DNA of 64,000 bases from Paracoccus aerodenitrificans (lineage in GTDB: Bacteria; Pseudomonadota; Alphaproteobacteria; Rhodobacterales; Rhodobacteraceae): NCBI RefSeq assembly GCF_027913215.1, contig NZ_CP115784.1, forward strand, positions 558,001 to 622,000, given 5' to 3'. The notes beneath the pieces are model-generated. The model was not told the origin of the DNA. It saw nothing but the letters and a program-made list of their open reading frames with translations, and did not search any database. Shown here one piece after another: positions 55,005-64,000 of the stretch. The position numbers were made by a program, and so were the translations under genes. Position 1 is the stretch's first letter, and every line of letters starts with the position of its first letter.

Positions 55005-55174
55005 GTACCGCGACAGGTCTTTTTCCGCCGAACCTGCGCAGTGTCGTGGTCGCGTTGAACTGTTGATGCAATTTTCAGCAACCGTCGAAAAATTGGGCAG
55101 CGATGGTCCAGCGGCAACTACATATCGTTCTCGATATTGTATTCAGCTTACTGCAACAGCAATCTGCGATCCAA

Positions 55175-55762
55175 ATGCACAAGAAGCTTTTGATCGTTGT
55201 CGTTGAGCCCGATTCCGACCGGGCCAAGTCCATCGTCGATGGGCTTCGTCAAGCTGGGGATCATGAGATTCGTGTGATGGCCGAGCAGGCCGGACTGGCC
55301 CGGCAGGTTGCCAGCCTGCAGCCGGATGTGGTGCTGATCGACATGGCCAACCCGTCCCGGGACGTTCTTGAGGAACTAGCGCTGGCCTCGGGGCCTTCCG
55401 AGCGGCCGGTCGCGATGTTCACGGACAGCACCGATGAGCAATTGACGCGTTCTGCCATAGAGGCGGGGATCTCGGCCTATGTCGTCGATGGGCTGCGACC
55501 TGAACGGATCAAGCCAATCCTCGACGCCGCCATCGCGCGCTTTTACATTATGCAACGAATGAAGGCCGAACTGGCTGCGACGCGCGCCGCGCTGGAAGAA
55601 CGAAAAGTCATTGATCGGGCCAAGGCGGTGCTGATGAAGGTGCGGGGAATCGATGAGGAAGCGGCCTACGCGCTGTTGCGCAAGGCGGCGATGGATCAGG
55701 GCAAACGCCTCGCCGAGATCGCGCAGCAACTGGTCATGGCTGCAGGGCTGTTGGGCAAATGA
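55175..55762 (+). CDS. nasT: NasT, ANTAR-domain RNA-binding antiterminator
   Basis: 195 residues. A pseudo-receiver domain (KLLIVVVEPDSDRAKSIVDGLR, VVLIDMANPSRDVLEEL) is followed by a C-terminal ANTAR domain (KVIDRAKAVLMKVRGIDEEAAYALLRK). In Paracoccus NasT binds the nasA leader RNA and prevents termination when NasS releases it. The ATG at 55175 starts where the receiver begins; the frame is open to 55103 without conserved residues. Its stop overlaps the nasS start. Confidence 0.92.
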   Translation: MHKKLLIVVVEPDSDRAKSIVDGLRQAGDHEIRVMAEQAGLARQVASLQPDVVLIDMANPSRDVLEELALASGPSERPVAMFTDSTDEQLTRSAIEAGISAYVVDGLRPERIKPILDAAIARFYIMQRMKAELAATRAALEERKVIDRAKAVLMKVRGIDEEAAYALLRKAAMDQGKRLAEIAQQLVMAAGLLGK

Positions 55763-56940
55763 TGTCGCTGCGCCTTGGCTATGTGCCCTTGATCGACGCG
55801 GCACCGCTGATCGTTGCCCAGGAACTTGGCTTTGCCGCTGAAGAGGGGCTGCGGCTGGAATTGGTACAACTGGGCGCCTGGGCGCAGGCCCGCGACATGC
55901 TGGGCGCTGGAATGATCGACGCGGCCCATATGCTGATGCCGATACCCATTGGTCAGGCGCTAGGGCTGGGGCCGCCGCTGCCGGCAATGGATTTGGTCAT
56001 GTTCATGTCCCAGGGCGGGCAGGCCATCGCGGTCAATCGCGTGATCGAGGCGCGGCTGCGCGGGATCGGTTATGGGTTCGATTTCGCCGACCCTCGCGCC
56101 GCAGGGCAGGCCTTGCGCCAGGTGGCTAAAGCACCGCTGCGTGTGGGTGTCCCGTTCACCTTCTCAACGCATCTGGAGCTGACGGATTACTGGCTGCGGG
56201 TCAGTGGCTTTGCGCCGGAAGAGGTCAAACTGATCACCGTGCCGCCGCCGCGGATGGCCGATGCCACGGCGGCGGGCGAGGTAGAGATGTTCTGCGTGGG
56301 CGAGCCCTGGGCCTCCTTCGCGGTCGAGCGCGAGGCCGCTGCGCTGTTGCTGCCCGGAACGGCGATCTGGGCCGCGCCTCCGGAAAAGGGCCTTGTCCTG
56401 CGGCGCGATTTCACCGCCAATCGGCCCGACGAGACCGGCGCGCTGATGCGGGCCGTCTGGCGGGCGGGGCGCTGGCTGGATCAGCCGGAGCAGCGCGGCC
56501 TCGCCGCCGAGATCATTTCGCGCGCAGGCTATCTGGATCTGCCGTCGGAACTGGCGGACAGGGGCCTGAGCGGGCGTCTGCTGCTATGTGCGGATGGCGA
56601 ATTGCGCGACACGCCACGTTTCATCGCATTCAATGACGGTGCCGCCAGTTTCCCGTGGCGCAGCATTGCCGCGCTGATCGCAAAGCGGATTGCGCTGCGC
56701 CATGGGAAAGACCTTGACGTTGCCATGGCCCGCGCGATGCAGCATTTCCGCACTGATCTTTATCGTAAGCATCTTCGTCCGGCAGGGGCGGCTTTGCCTG
56801 GGGCGTCCTCGCGGCTGGAAGGAATGCTGGCCGAGGACCGTATGGTCGCAGCCGAAAGCGGACAGATGATTCTGCGTGCAGATGGGTTCTTCGACGGCTT
56901 CACGTTCGAGCCTCCGGAACAGACCTCATCCGAGGCTTGA
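55759..56940 (+). CDS. nasS: NasS nitrate/nitrite sensor protein
   Basis: 393 residues. It resembles the periplasmic nitrate-binding NrtA family but has no signal peptide: it begins SLRLGYVPLIDAAPLIVAQELGFAAEEGL, so it acts in the cytoplasm. VGVPFTFSTHLELTDYW and CVGEPWASFAVERE are family segments around the ligand site. In the known mechanism NasS holds NasT until nitrate or nitrite is present. ATGA overlap couples it to nasT; ATG 55759 or 55762 may start. Confidence 0.92.
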   Translation: MMSLRLGYVPLIDAAPLIVAQELGFAAEEGLRLELVQLGAWAQARDMLGAGMIDAAHMLMPIPIGQALGLGPPLPAMDLVMFMSQGGQAIAVNRVIEARLRGIGYGFDFADPRAAGQALRQVAKAPLRVGVPFTFSTHLELTDYWLRVSGFAPEEVKLITVPPPRMADATAAGEVEMFCVGEPWASFAVEREAAALLLPGTAIWAAPPEKGLVLRRDFTANRPDETGALMRAVWRAGRWLDQPEQRGLAAEIISRAGYLDLPSELADRGLSGRLLLCADGELRDTPRFIAFNDGAASFPWRSIAALIAKRIALRHGKDLDVAMARAMQHFRTDLYRKHLRPAGAALPGASSRLEGMLAEDRMVAAESGQMILRADGFFDGFTFEPPEQTSSEA

Positions 56941-57237
56941 TTAAAATTTGGGCGCGCCGCCGGGTTGCCGCGCGAATTTCCGGCATTTACAGCCTGAATG
57001 ACTTGGATTTCGCTGCTCTGCAGCATTTTGACTTGCGGCAGCGGTACTCCGGGATGATCCTGAGGACATAGCCCGGTGCAATGGCGCGCCTGCGGCTCGC
57101 TCGCAACGATGCGGCATCTCTCCTGAAAGCGCGATGGCGGTTCGCCGTGTCGCCCGTGGTCGGGCGCGCCTCTCCATATGCCCCGCGCTTTCCGACAGCC
57201 ACTGCAACCCAGTTTTGCCATCAGAGCACCTGCATCC
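56941..57237 (+). promoter_or_regulatory. nasA leader with antiterminator-type hairpins
   Basis: No gene in these 297 bases. Perfect stems: CGCTGC (57011-57016) with GCAGCG (57038-57043); CCGGG (57049-57053) with CCCGG (57072-57076); and CGCCCG (57151-57156) with CGGGCG (57161-57166), loop TGGT, which sits 71 bases before nasA and could be the regulated terminator. The first two would be the NasT-binding part; I could not identify exact ANTAR hexaloops by eye. Confidence 0.6.
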
Positions 57238-58449
57238 ATGACCGTAGCGTCCGCACATGAATCGGGTCAGGCACTGACCCTGTCCACCATCGCCTTCACC
57301 ATCTGCTTTGCCGTCTGGACGATCTTTTCCATCATAGGAATCCAGATAAAAGAGCAACTCGGCCTCACTGAAACGCAGTTTGGCCTGCTGATCGGGATGC
57401 CGATCCTGACCGGATCGCTGGTCCGGCTTGGGCTTGGCGTTTTGACCGACCGTCTGGGCGGTCGCATTGTTTATACGCTGACCATGCTGGCCGCAGCGCT
57501 TGCGACGTTCCTTCTGGGCTGGGCCACGACCTATCCGCAAATGCTGCTGGCTGCGCTTGGCGTTGGTCTGGCCGGCGGGTCCTTCGCGGTCGGCGTCGCC
57601 TACGTCTCGCGCTTCTTCGACGGTAAGAAGCAAGGCACCGCGCTTGGCGTTTTCGGTGTCGGCAATGTCGGCGCGGCGGTGACCAAATTCGTCGCCCCCT
57701 TTGTCATGGTCGCCCTTGGCTGGCAGGCCACGGCGCAGGTCTGGGCCGCCGCGCTTGCGGTGATGGCGGTGCTGTTCTGGTTCCTCAGCAAGGATGACCC
57801 GGTCACCGCGGCGCGCCACGACACCAAGGCACCGCTGCGCAGTATGAAGGCGGAACTCGCACCACTGAAAAACCTGCAGGTCTGGCGCTTCTCGGCCTAT
57901 TATTTCTTCAGCTTCGGTGGCTTTGTCGCGCTGGCGCTGTGGCTGCCGCATTACCTGATCGGCGTCTACGGCTTTGACGTCAAAACCGCCGGCATGGTCG
58001 GCGCGGCCTATTCCATTCCTGCATCCATCTTTCGTGCCTATGGCGGCGTCCTGTCGGACCGCGTCGGCGCGCGCGTGGTGATGTATGTCACGCTGATCGT
58101 TTCCGCCCTATGCGCGGCCATCCTGTCGCTGCCCACCGGTGTGCCGGTTTTGGTGTTCCTGGTGGTGATCTTCGTGCTGGGCTTCTTCATGAGCCTCGGC
58201 AAGGCCGCGGTCTATAAGCATATCCCGTCATATTACCCCGACAATGTGGGCGCGGTCGGCGGTCTGGTCGGCATGATCGGCGGCTTGGGCGGCTTTGTCC
58301 TGCCGCTGCTGTTCGGCTGGCTGAAAGAGGAAACCGGCCTCTGGTCCACCTGCTTCATGGTGATCTTCGCGCTGGTGATCGGTTGCCTCATCTGGATGCA
58401 TGCCTCGATCCGCCGGATGGATCGCGCTGCCACGCCGCAAGCCGCCTGA
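57238..58449 (+). CDS. nasA: Nitrate/nitrite MFS transporter NasA (NarK family)
   Basis: 403 residues, 12 helices. SIIGIQIKEQLGLTETQFGLLIGMP starts the family pattern, RLGLGVLTDRLGGR is the MFS loop after TM2, and PHYLIGVYGFDVKTAGMVGAAYS contains the nitrate-signature-like region of TM7-8. Imports nitrate for assimilation. The start at 57238 (TVASAHESGQ) is preferred; an in-frame start at 57178 would add 20 unconserved residues. First gene of the structural operon. Confidence 0.9.
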   Translation: MTVASAHESGQALTLSTIAFTICFAVWTIFSIIGIQIKEQLGLTETQFGLLIGMPILTGSLVRLGLGVLTDRLGGRIVYTLTMLAAALATFLLGWATTYPQMLLAALGVGLAGGSFAVGVAYVSRFFDGKKQGTALGVFGVGNVGAAVTKFVAPFVMVALGWQATAQVWAAALAVMAVLFWFLSKDDPVTAARHDTKAPLRSMKAELAPLKNLQVWRFSAYYFFSFGGFVALALWLPHYLIGVYGFDVKTAGMVGAAYSIPASIFRAYGGVLSDRVGARVVMYVTLIVSALCAAILSLPTGVPVLVFLVVIFVLGFFMSLGKAAVYKHIPSYYPDNVGAVGGLVGMIGGLGGFVLPLLFGWLKEETGLWSTCFMVIFALVIGCLIWMHASIRRMDRAATPQAA

Positions 58450-58467
58450 CCTGAAGGAGAAAGAGCG

Positions 58468-60903
58468 ATGAAAAAGAAACTTGTGGTTATCGGGGCGGGC
58501 ATGGCCTCGGGCCGGATGCTGGAGCAGCTGTTTGAAGCCAATCCGGACGCCTATGACGTGACGCTGTTCAACGGCGAGCCGCGCGGAAATTATAACCGGC
58601 TGATGCTGTCTCCAGTTCTGTCGGGCGAGAAAACATACGAGGACATCGTCACCCATGACGAAGACTGGTATGCCGCGCATGGCGTCGATTGCCGCTTCGG
58701 CCAGCCGGTCGTCAAGATCGACCGCGATAAGCGCGTGGTTCATTCCAACCATTCCAGCGCGGAATATGATGCGCTTGTCATTGCGACGGGTTCCGCCCCT
58801 TTCATCATTCCTGTGGCAGGCAAGGAACTGCCCGGCGTGGTCACCTATCGCGATCTTGAGGATACGAATGCCATGATCGAGGCGGGCATGGCCGGCAAGG
58901 ATGCCGTCGTGATCGGTGGCGGCCTGCTGGGGCTCGAAGCTGCGGCCGGCATGGCGTTGCGCGGGGCGAAGGTGACCGTCATTCATCTGATGGATCACCT
59001 GATGGAGCGTCAGCTGGACCCGGCCGCAGGCTATCTGTTGCAGAAGGACCTGGAAAAGCGCGGCATCACCGTTCACTGCAAAGGCGCGACCAAGGCGATC
59101 ATGGGCCATGGCAGGGCCGAGGCGGTGCTGCTGGAAGACGGCACCGTCTATCCCGCCGACCTGGTCTGCATGGCCGTCGGCATCCGTCCCGAAACCCGAA
59201 TCGCCGTCGATGCTCATCTGGAGGTCGAACGCGGGATCACCGTCGATGACGCCCTGCGCACCAGCGATCCGCATATCTTCGCGCTTGGCGAATGCGTCGA
59301 ACATCGCCAGCAGTTGTTCGGGCTGGTGGCGCCGCTTTACGATCAGGCCAAGGTGCTGGCGAAAACTCTGCTGGAAGAAGAGGACGCGTTTCAGCCTGTC
59401 CAGACCGCGACCAAGCTGAAAGTCACCGGCTGCGACCTTTTCAGCGCGGGCGATTTTGCCGAGGGCGAGGGGCGCGAGGATATCGTTTTCCGCGATCCGG
59501 GGCGCGGCATCTACAAGCGTCTAGTCCTTCAAGAGAATCGCATCATCGGCGTCGTCATGTATGGCGACACAGCGGATGGTAACTGGTTCTACGGGCTGAT
59601 GAAGGAGGGCACGGATATAGGTGAGATGCGCGAGACGCTGATCTTCGGCCCCGCCTATCAGGGGGGTGCCGCACCGGACCCTATGGCGGCCGTTGCAGCA
59701 TTGCCGCCTGAGGCGGAGATCTGCGGCTGCAACGGCATATGCAAAGGCACGATCGTCGAGGCCGTGCAGGGCGGCGCGACCACGCTGGATGCGGTGCGCG
59801 CAACCACCAAGGCCAGCGGTTCCTGCGGTACCTGCACCGGGCTGGTCCAGCAGGTCATGGCCTTTACTCTTGGCGGTGACTTGGCGGAGGCCCCGGAGGG
59901 CATGTGTAAATGCACCGATCACAGTCACGAGGATGTGCGCCGCTTGATCCGGGCGATGGGTCTGAAATCGATCCCCGCCGTCATGCAGGAACTGGGTTGG
60001 AAATCGGTCGGTGGCTGCCATTCCTGCCGTCCGGCGCTGAATTTCTATCTGCTGGCCGAATGGCCGCTGGAATACCGCGACGACCGCCAGTCGCGGTTTG
60101 TGAACGAACGCAACCATGCGAATATCCAGAAAGACGGCACCTATTCGGTCGTGCCCCGCATGTGGGGCGGTGTGACCACCCCGGACGAGTTGCGGGCCAT
60201 TGCCGATGCGGCGGACAAATATAACGTTCCCATGGTCAAGGTCACCGGCGGTCAGCGGATCGATCTGCTGGGCGTTCGCAAGGAAGACCTGCCGCATATG
60301 TGGGCCGATCTGAACCAGGCCGGACTGGTCAGCGGTCACGCCTATTCCAAGGGGCTGCGCACCGTCAAAACCTGTGTCGGGTCGGAATTCTGCCGTTTCG
60401 GCACGCAGGATTCGACCGGGCTGGGCATCCGTCTGGAAAAGCTGCTCTGGGGCTCGTGGACGCCGCACAAGGTCAAGCTGGGTGTCTCTGGCTGCCCCCG
60501 CAACTGCGCCGAGGCGACCTGCAAGGATGTCGGCGTCATCTGCGTGGATTCCGGCTTCAAGATCAGCGTGGCCGGTGCCGCCGGGATGGAGGTGAAGGAA
60601 ACCGAACATCTGGCCGATGCCGCGACCGAGGACGAAACGGTCGAGATCATCACCGCCTTTGTCCAGCTTTACCGCGAACATGCGCAATATCTGCATCGCC
60701 CCTGGAAATGGGTCGCAAAGGTCGGGCTGGACTGGGTGAAGGAACAGGTCGTCGATGATCTCGACAATCGCCGCGATCTGGTCGCGCGGTTCGAGATCAG
60801 CCAGTCAGTCTATCGCAAGGATCCCTGGGCCGAGCATTCCACCACCTTGGAGACGCCCAAATGGGCGCCGCTTGCCGATTTCACACTGGAGGCCGCCGAA
60901 TGA
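58468..60903 (+). CDS. nasB: Assimilatory NAD(P)H nitrite reductase NasB (NirB-type)
   Basis: 811 residues. Domains in order: FAD/NAD pyridine-nucleotide oxidoreductase (VVIGAGMASGRMLEQL; second Rossmann VVIGGGLLGLEAA), BFD-like [2Fe-2S] region (CGCNGICKGTIVEAV and GSCGTC), then the sulfite/nitrite reductase repeat with siroheme-4Fe-4S cysteines CVGSEFC and CPRNCAEATC. It reduces nitrite to ammonium. GGAGA precedes the ATG; the stop overlaps nasG. Confidence 0.95.
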   Translation: MKKKLVVIGAGMASGRMLEQLFEANPDAYDVTLFNGEPRGNYNRLMLSPVLSGEKTYEDIVTHDEDWYAAHGVDCRFGQPVVKIDRDKRVVHSNHSSAEYDALVIATGSAPFIIPVAGKELPGVVTYRDLEDTNAMIEAGMAGKDAVVIGGGLLGLEAAAGMALRGAKVTVIHLMDHLMERQLDPAAGYLLQKDLEKRGITVHCKGATKAIMGHGRAEAVLLEDGTVYPADLVCMAVGIRPETRIAVDAHLEVERGITVDDALRTSDPHIFALGECVEHRQQLFGLVAPLYDQAKVLAKTLLEEEDAFQPVQTATKLKVTGCDLFSAGDFAEGEGREDIVFRDPGRGIYKRLVLQENRIIGVVMYGDTADGNWFYGLMKEGTDIGEMRETLIFGPAYQGGAAPDPMAAVAALPPEAEICGCNGICKGTIVEAVQGGATTLDAVRATTKASGSCGTCTGLVQQVMAFTLGGDLAEAPEGMCKCTDHSHEDVRRLIRAMGLKSIPAVMQELGWKSVGGCHSCRPALNFYLLAEWPLEYRDDRQSRFVNERNHANIQKDGTYSVVPRMWGGVTTPDELRAIADAADKYNVPMVKVTGGQRIDLLGVRKEDLPHMWADLNQAGLVSGHAYSKGLRTVKTCVGSEFCRFGTQDSTGLGIRLEKLLWGSWTPHKVKLGVSGCPRNCAEATCKDVGVICVDSGFKISVAGAAGMEVKETEHLADAATEDETVEIITAFVQLYREHAQYLHRPWKWVAKVGLDWVKEQVVDDLDNRRDLVARFEISQSVYRKDPWAEHSTTLETPKWAPLADFTLEAAE

Positions 60904-61232
60904 CACATTTCGTCGATATCGGAGCTTTGGATGATGTGCCGAAACAGGGCGCACGGGTGGTGAAGACCGCGCAGGGCTGCATCGCCGTCTTCCGCACCGC
61001 GGATGACCAGGTCTTCGCGCTGGACGACCGCTGCCCGCATAAGGGCGGGCCGCTTTCTGAGGGGATCGTGCATGGCAGCTCGGTCACCTGTCCGCTGCAT
61101 AACTGGGTCTTCGACATGAATTCGGGCGAAGCGCAGGGCGCGGATGAAGGCCATGTCCGAACCTATCCGATCCGTGTCGAGCATGGCCGCATTCTGATCA
61201 GCGCGGGGCTGATGGCCCGCCGCGTAGCCTGA
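60900..61232 (+). CDS. nasG: Rieske-type ferredoxin NasG (NirD-like)
   Basis: 110 residues with one [2Fe-2S] Rieske site: CPHKG and CPLHNW, the C-x-H and C-x2-H ligands about 18 residues apart. In Paracoccus NasG carries electrons between nitrite reductase and nitrate reductase. The ATG at 60900 overlaps the nasB stop (ATGA). The longer frame from 60861 lies within nasB. Confidence 0.93.
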   Translation: MTHFVDIGALDDVPKQGARVVKTAQGCIAVFRTADDQVFALDDRCPHKGGPLSEGIVHGSSVTCPLHNWVFDMNSGEAQGADEGHVRTYPIRVEHGRILISAGLMARRVA

Positions 61233-61243
61233 GGAGTTTCAAG

Positions 61244-62095
61244 ATGTCTTACGTGACACCCAGCGATTTCGCGAAAAAGATGGTCGATGCCGGTGAGGCG
61301 AAGGTTTTCATGTCCACCAAGGACACGCTGATCCGCGCCTTTATGGCAGGCGCGATATTGGCGCTTGCCGCGGCTTTTGCCGTGACCGTCACCGTCAATA
61401 CCGGCAATGCGCTGATCGGGGCGCTACTTTTTCCGGTCGGCTTCTGCATGCTTTATCTGCTGGGCTTCGACCTGCTGACGGGGGTGTTCACGCTGGTCCC
61501 GCTGGCGTTGCTGGACAAGCGGCGCGGCGTCACCATGAAGGGGATGCTGCGCAATTGGGGCCTTGTGTTCTGCGGGAACTTCGCTGGCGCCTTCACCGTG
61601 GCGATCTTCATGGCGATCATCGTCACTTTCGGCTGGTCCGAGGCCCCGAACGAAGTCGGTCAGCGGATCGGCCATATCGGCGAAGGACGGACCGTCGGCT
61701 ATGCGGCACATGGCGCGGCCGGCATGCTGACGCTTTTTGTCCGTGCGGTGATGTGCAACTGGATGGTCTCGACCGGGGTGGTCGCGGCGATGATGTCGAC
61801 CAGCGTGTCGGGCAAAGTCATCTCGATGTGGATGCCGATCATGGTGTTTTTCTACATGGGCTTCGAACATTCCATCGTGAACATGTTCCTGTTCCCCTCG
61901 GGGCTGCTGCTGGGCGGCGATTTCACCATCGCCGACTATCTGATCTGGAACGAGATCCCGACGGTCATCGGCAATCTGGTCGGCGGGCTGACCTTTGTCG
62001 GCGCAATGATCTATGCCACGCATTACAAGACCTCGCCCGAGCTTGACCGGGATGAGCCGGTCAAGCCGCAACCCGCCGTCATGCCCGCCGAATAA
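61244..62095 (+). CDS. nasH: Formate/nitrite channel NasH (FNT family)
   Basis: 283 residues, six helices of the FNT fold (pentameric channel). Landmarks: GAILALAAAFAVTVT in TM1, FGNFAGAF-type CGNFAGAFTVAIF in the first broken helix, VRAVMCNWMVSTGVVAAMM, and GFEHSIVNMF in the signature. Likely moves nitrite, limiting toxic build-up. Lies 11 bases after nasG. Confidence 0.9.
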   Translation: MSYVTPSDFAKKMVDAGEAKVFMSTKDTLIRAFMAGAILALAAAFAVTVTVNTGNALIGALLFPVGFCMLYLLGFDLLTGVFTLVPLALLDKRRGVTMKGMLRNWGLVFCGNFAGAFTVAIFMAIIVTFGWSEAPNEVGQRIGHIGEGRTVGYAAHGAAGMLTLFVRAVMCNWMVSTGVVAAMMSTSVSGKVISMWMPIMVFFYMGFEHSIVNMFLFPSGLLLGGDFTIADYLIWNEIPTVIGNLVGGLTFVGAMIYATHYKTSPELDRDEPVKPQPAVMPAE

Positions 62096-62107
62096 AGGGC
62101 CCGGACC

Positions 62108-64000
62108 ATGAACATGCAGCCCGCAACCAAACCGATCCGGACGACATGCCCCTATTGCGGAGTGGGCTGCGGCGTTCTGGCCACGCCGCTGGCCAATGGC
62201 GGGCTGGCGATCGAGGGCGATCCCGATCATCCCGCGAACAAGGGCCGGCTTTGCGTCAAGGGCGCCGCGCTTGGCGAGACATTGGGCCTGCGGGGACGCC
62301 TGCTCGATCCCTATATCCACGGCAAAAGATCGAGCTGGGATCAGGCGCTCGATCTGGTCGCGCAGCGTTTCAGCGATGCCATCGCCAAACATGGGCCGGA
62401 TTCGGTCGCCTTCTACGTCTCGGGGCAATTGCTGACCGAGGATTACTATGTCGCCAACAAGCTGATGAAGGGCTTTATCGGCAGCGCCAATATCGACACC
62501 AATTCAAGGCTTTGCATGGCGTCTTCGGTGGCGGGTCACAAGCGCGCCTTTGGCAGCGACACGGTGCCGGGGCTCTATGAGGATCTTGAGCTTGCCGATA
62601 CGGTGGTCCTTGTCGGCTCGAACCTCGCCTGGTGTCACCCGATCCTGTATCAGCGTCTGGCAGCGGGCCGAGAGACGCGCGGGACAAAGGTCGTCGTCGT
62701 CGATCCCCGGCGCACGGCCACCTGCGACATCGCCGATCTGCACCTTGCGCTGAATGCGGGAACGGATACCGTCCTGTTCAACCTGTTGCTGGCGGAAATC
62801 GCGCGCCGTGGCCTGATCGATCACGGTTTCGCCCCCAATCTGGACGGGATGGAGGATGCGCTGGCCGCAGCACAGGCAACTCCGCTATCCTCGACCGGTC
62901 TGCCCGATGCCGATCTGACCCGCTTTCTGGACCTGTGGACCGCAAGCGAGCGTGTGGTGACGGTCTATTCCCAGGGCATCAACCAATCCGAAAGCGGGAC
63001 CGACAATGTCAACGCGATCCTGAACTGTCACCTTGCCACCGGCCGGATTGGCAAGCCCGGCATGGGGCCGTTTTCGGTCACCGGTCAGCCCAATGCCATG
63101 GGCGGGCGCGAGGTTGGCGGGCTTGCGAATATGCTGGCCTGCCATCTCGATATCGACAACCCGGATCACCGCGACGCCGTCCGGGGTTTCTGGCAGGCGC
63201 CGCGTATCGCCGAGAAACCGGGCCTGAAAGCGGTGGACATGTTCCGGGCCGTCGAAGAAGGCAGGATCAAGGCGCTTTGGATCATGTGCACCAATCCCGC
63301 CCTGTCCATGCCAGAGGCCGACCGCGTGGCCCGTGCCATCAAGGGCTGCGACTTCACGGTCGTTTCAGACATTGTGACGCAAACCGACACAACGCGTCTG
63401 GCGGATGTGCTGTTGCCTGCGACCGGCTGGGCGGAAAAAGACGGAACCGTCACCAATTCCGAACGCCGGGTCAGCCGCCAGCGCCGTGCTCTTGCCGCTC
63501 CGGGGCAGGCGCGGGACGACTGGCGCATCATGGCGGATGTGGCCAAGCGGTTGGGCTGGGCCGATGCCTTTGATTGGACGGGGCCTGCGCAGATTTTCGC
63601 GGAACATGCGGCGCTTTCCGGCGTGGCTGGCGGGCTTGGCAGCGACTTCGACATCTCGGATTATCGTGAGACGACAGCGCCTGAATATGACAGGATGGAG
63701 CCGTTCCTCTGGCCGCAATCTCCGTCGCGCCAGGGTGGGCGCTTTTTCGGAGACGGGCTTTTTCAGACGCCATCGGGGCGCGGGCGCATGGTCCCGATCT
63801 TTCCCGCCAACCGGCGGCCGGTCGATATTGCGGCACCCTTCACGCTGAATACCGGGCGCGTGCGCGACCATTGGCACAGCATGACACGGACGGGACGGGC
63901 TGCCAGGTTGTCCCGCCATATCGCCGAGCCTTTCCTTGAGCTTCACCCACGCGATGCCGAGCGGCTGGGTCTTGCCCCGGCCGGTCTGGCGCAGGTCGAG
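62108..64000 (+). CDS. nasC: Assimilatory nitrate reductase NasC, 3' partial
   Basis: 631 codons are visible and the gene continues beyond the window; typical length is about 870 residues. TTCPYCGVGCGVLA is the N-terminal [4Fe-4S] ligand set with the downstream cysteine in GRLCVKGA. The Mo-bis-MGD domains follow (VGSNLAWCHPILYQRL, GQPNAMGGREVGGLANML with the family glutamate/cysteine loop, CTNPALSMPEADRV). It reduces nitrate to nitrite in the cytoplasm. Starts 13 bases after nasH; ATG 62108 is followed by MQP. Confidence 0.93.
   Translation, partial: MNMQPATKPIRTTCPYCGVGCGVLATPLANGGLAIEGDPDHPANKGRLCVKGAALGETLGLRGRLLDPYIHGKRSSWDQALDLVAQRFSDAIAKHGPDSVAFYVSGQLLTEDYYVANKLMKGFIGSANIDTNSRLCMASSVAGHKRAFGSDTVPGLYEDLELADTVVLVGSNLAWCHPILYQRLAAGRETRGTKVVVVDPRRTATCDIADLHLALNAGTDTVLFNLLLAEIARRGLIDHGFAPNLDGMEDALAAAQATPLSSTGLPDADLTRFLDLWTASERVVTVYSQGINQSESGTDNVNAILNCHLATGRIGKPGMGPFSVTGQPNAMGGREVGGLANMLACHLDIDNPDHRDAVRGFWQAPRIAEKPGLKAVDMFRAVEEGRIKALWIMCTNPALSMPEADRVARAIKGCDFTVVSDIVTQTDTTRLADVLLPATGWAEKDGTVTNSERRVSRQRRALAAPGQARDDWRIMADVAKRLGWADAFDWTGPAQIFAEHAALSGVAGGLGSDFDISDYRETTAPEYDRMEPFLWPQSPSRQGGRFFGDGLFQTPSGRGRMVPIFPANRRPVDIAAPFTLNTGRVRDHWHSMTRTGRAARLSRHIAEPFLELHPRDAERLGLAPAGLAQVE

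Noticed and set aside
54787..55206. Open frame spanning the right end of the nuclease gene and the nasT leader
   Set aside because: It contains the likely nasTS promoter and ends in nasT sequence. The first part (GAQLFLEVLGGQRTFG) vaguely resembles an ABC ATPase tail but not enough to claim a remnant.
62632..63573. 313-codon plus-strand frame near the window end
   Set aside because: Out of frame with the clear nasC coding sequence that covers it.

Overview
The window looks like the chromosome of an alphaproteobacterium of the Rhodobacteraceae, most likely Paracoccus or a close relative. The evidence is GC-rich coding sequence throughout, a suf gene cluster of alphaproteobacterial layout, a dctBD pair, a thiY-tenA-thiZ-thiX salvage operon, and an assimilatory nitrate cluster in exactly the nasTSABGHC order known from Paracoccus denitrificans. 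The genus is inferred from gene order and protein recall, not from a database search.

Layout. 1-3.5 kb: end of a thiF-like gene and a thiamine-pyrimidine (HMP) salvage operon. 3.8-7.7 kb: purQ and the C4-dicarboxylate two-component pair dctB-dctD; the DctD lacks the GAFTGA loop. 8.2-19.7 kb: housekeeping genes rne, ccdA, murJ, glnD, an LppC/LpoA-type lipoprotein, rsmI, yraN and gshB. 20-30.6 kb: comM, coaBC, then a cysteine desulfurase-sufB-(unknown)-sufC-sufD-two YIP1 membrane proteins-sufS cluster for Fe-S assembly. 30.6-30.9 kb: the 5' half of one tRNA-Arg followed by an intact tRNA-Arg(CCG), surrounded by repeated GCGTAAGC octamers that look like an integration site.

31-54.9 kb is an accessory island. 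Its left part (31.1-47 kb) is the maintenance and early-gene block of an integrative conjugative element: ArdC antirestriction protein, DUF2958, a ParB-like protein, several small proteins of unknown function, a very large methyltransferase plus strawberry-notch helicase, a DUF7146/Toprim protein, a DUF2493 protein, ParDE and DUF736. Several of these genes carry one of two recurring structured leaders just before the start codon. The next part (47.3-52.2 kb) is cargo: a chromate resistance operon (chrB, chrA, MFS permease) and an IS110-family element. The right part (52.4-54.9 kb) has HTH regulators, DUF2285-type proteins, one of them frameshifted, and a truncated lipoprotein nuclease. I found no integrase, relaxase or type IV secretion genes, so the element is either defective or continues in a form not visible here.

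55-64 kb: nasT-nasS regulators and the structural operon nasA (transporter), nasB (nitrite reductase), nasG (Rieske ferredoxin), nasH (nitrite channel) and nasC (nitrate reductase, cut by the window end). NasS senses nitrate or nitrite and controls NasT, an ANTAR RNA-binding antiterminator. The nasA leader holds several perfect hairpins, including one terminator-like hairpin just before nasA, which fits that mechanism.

All family names come from reading the proteins and recalling family patterns. No searches or structure predictions were run.
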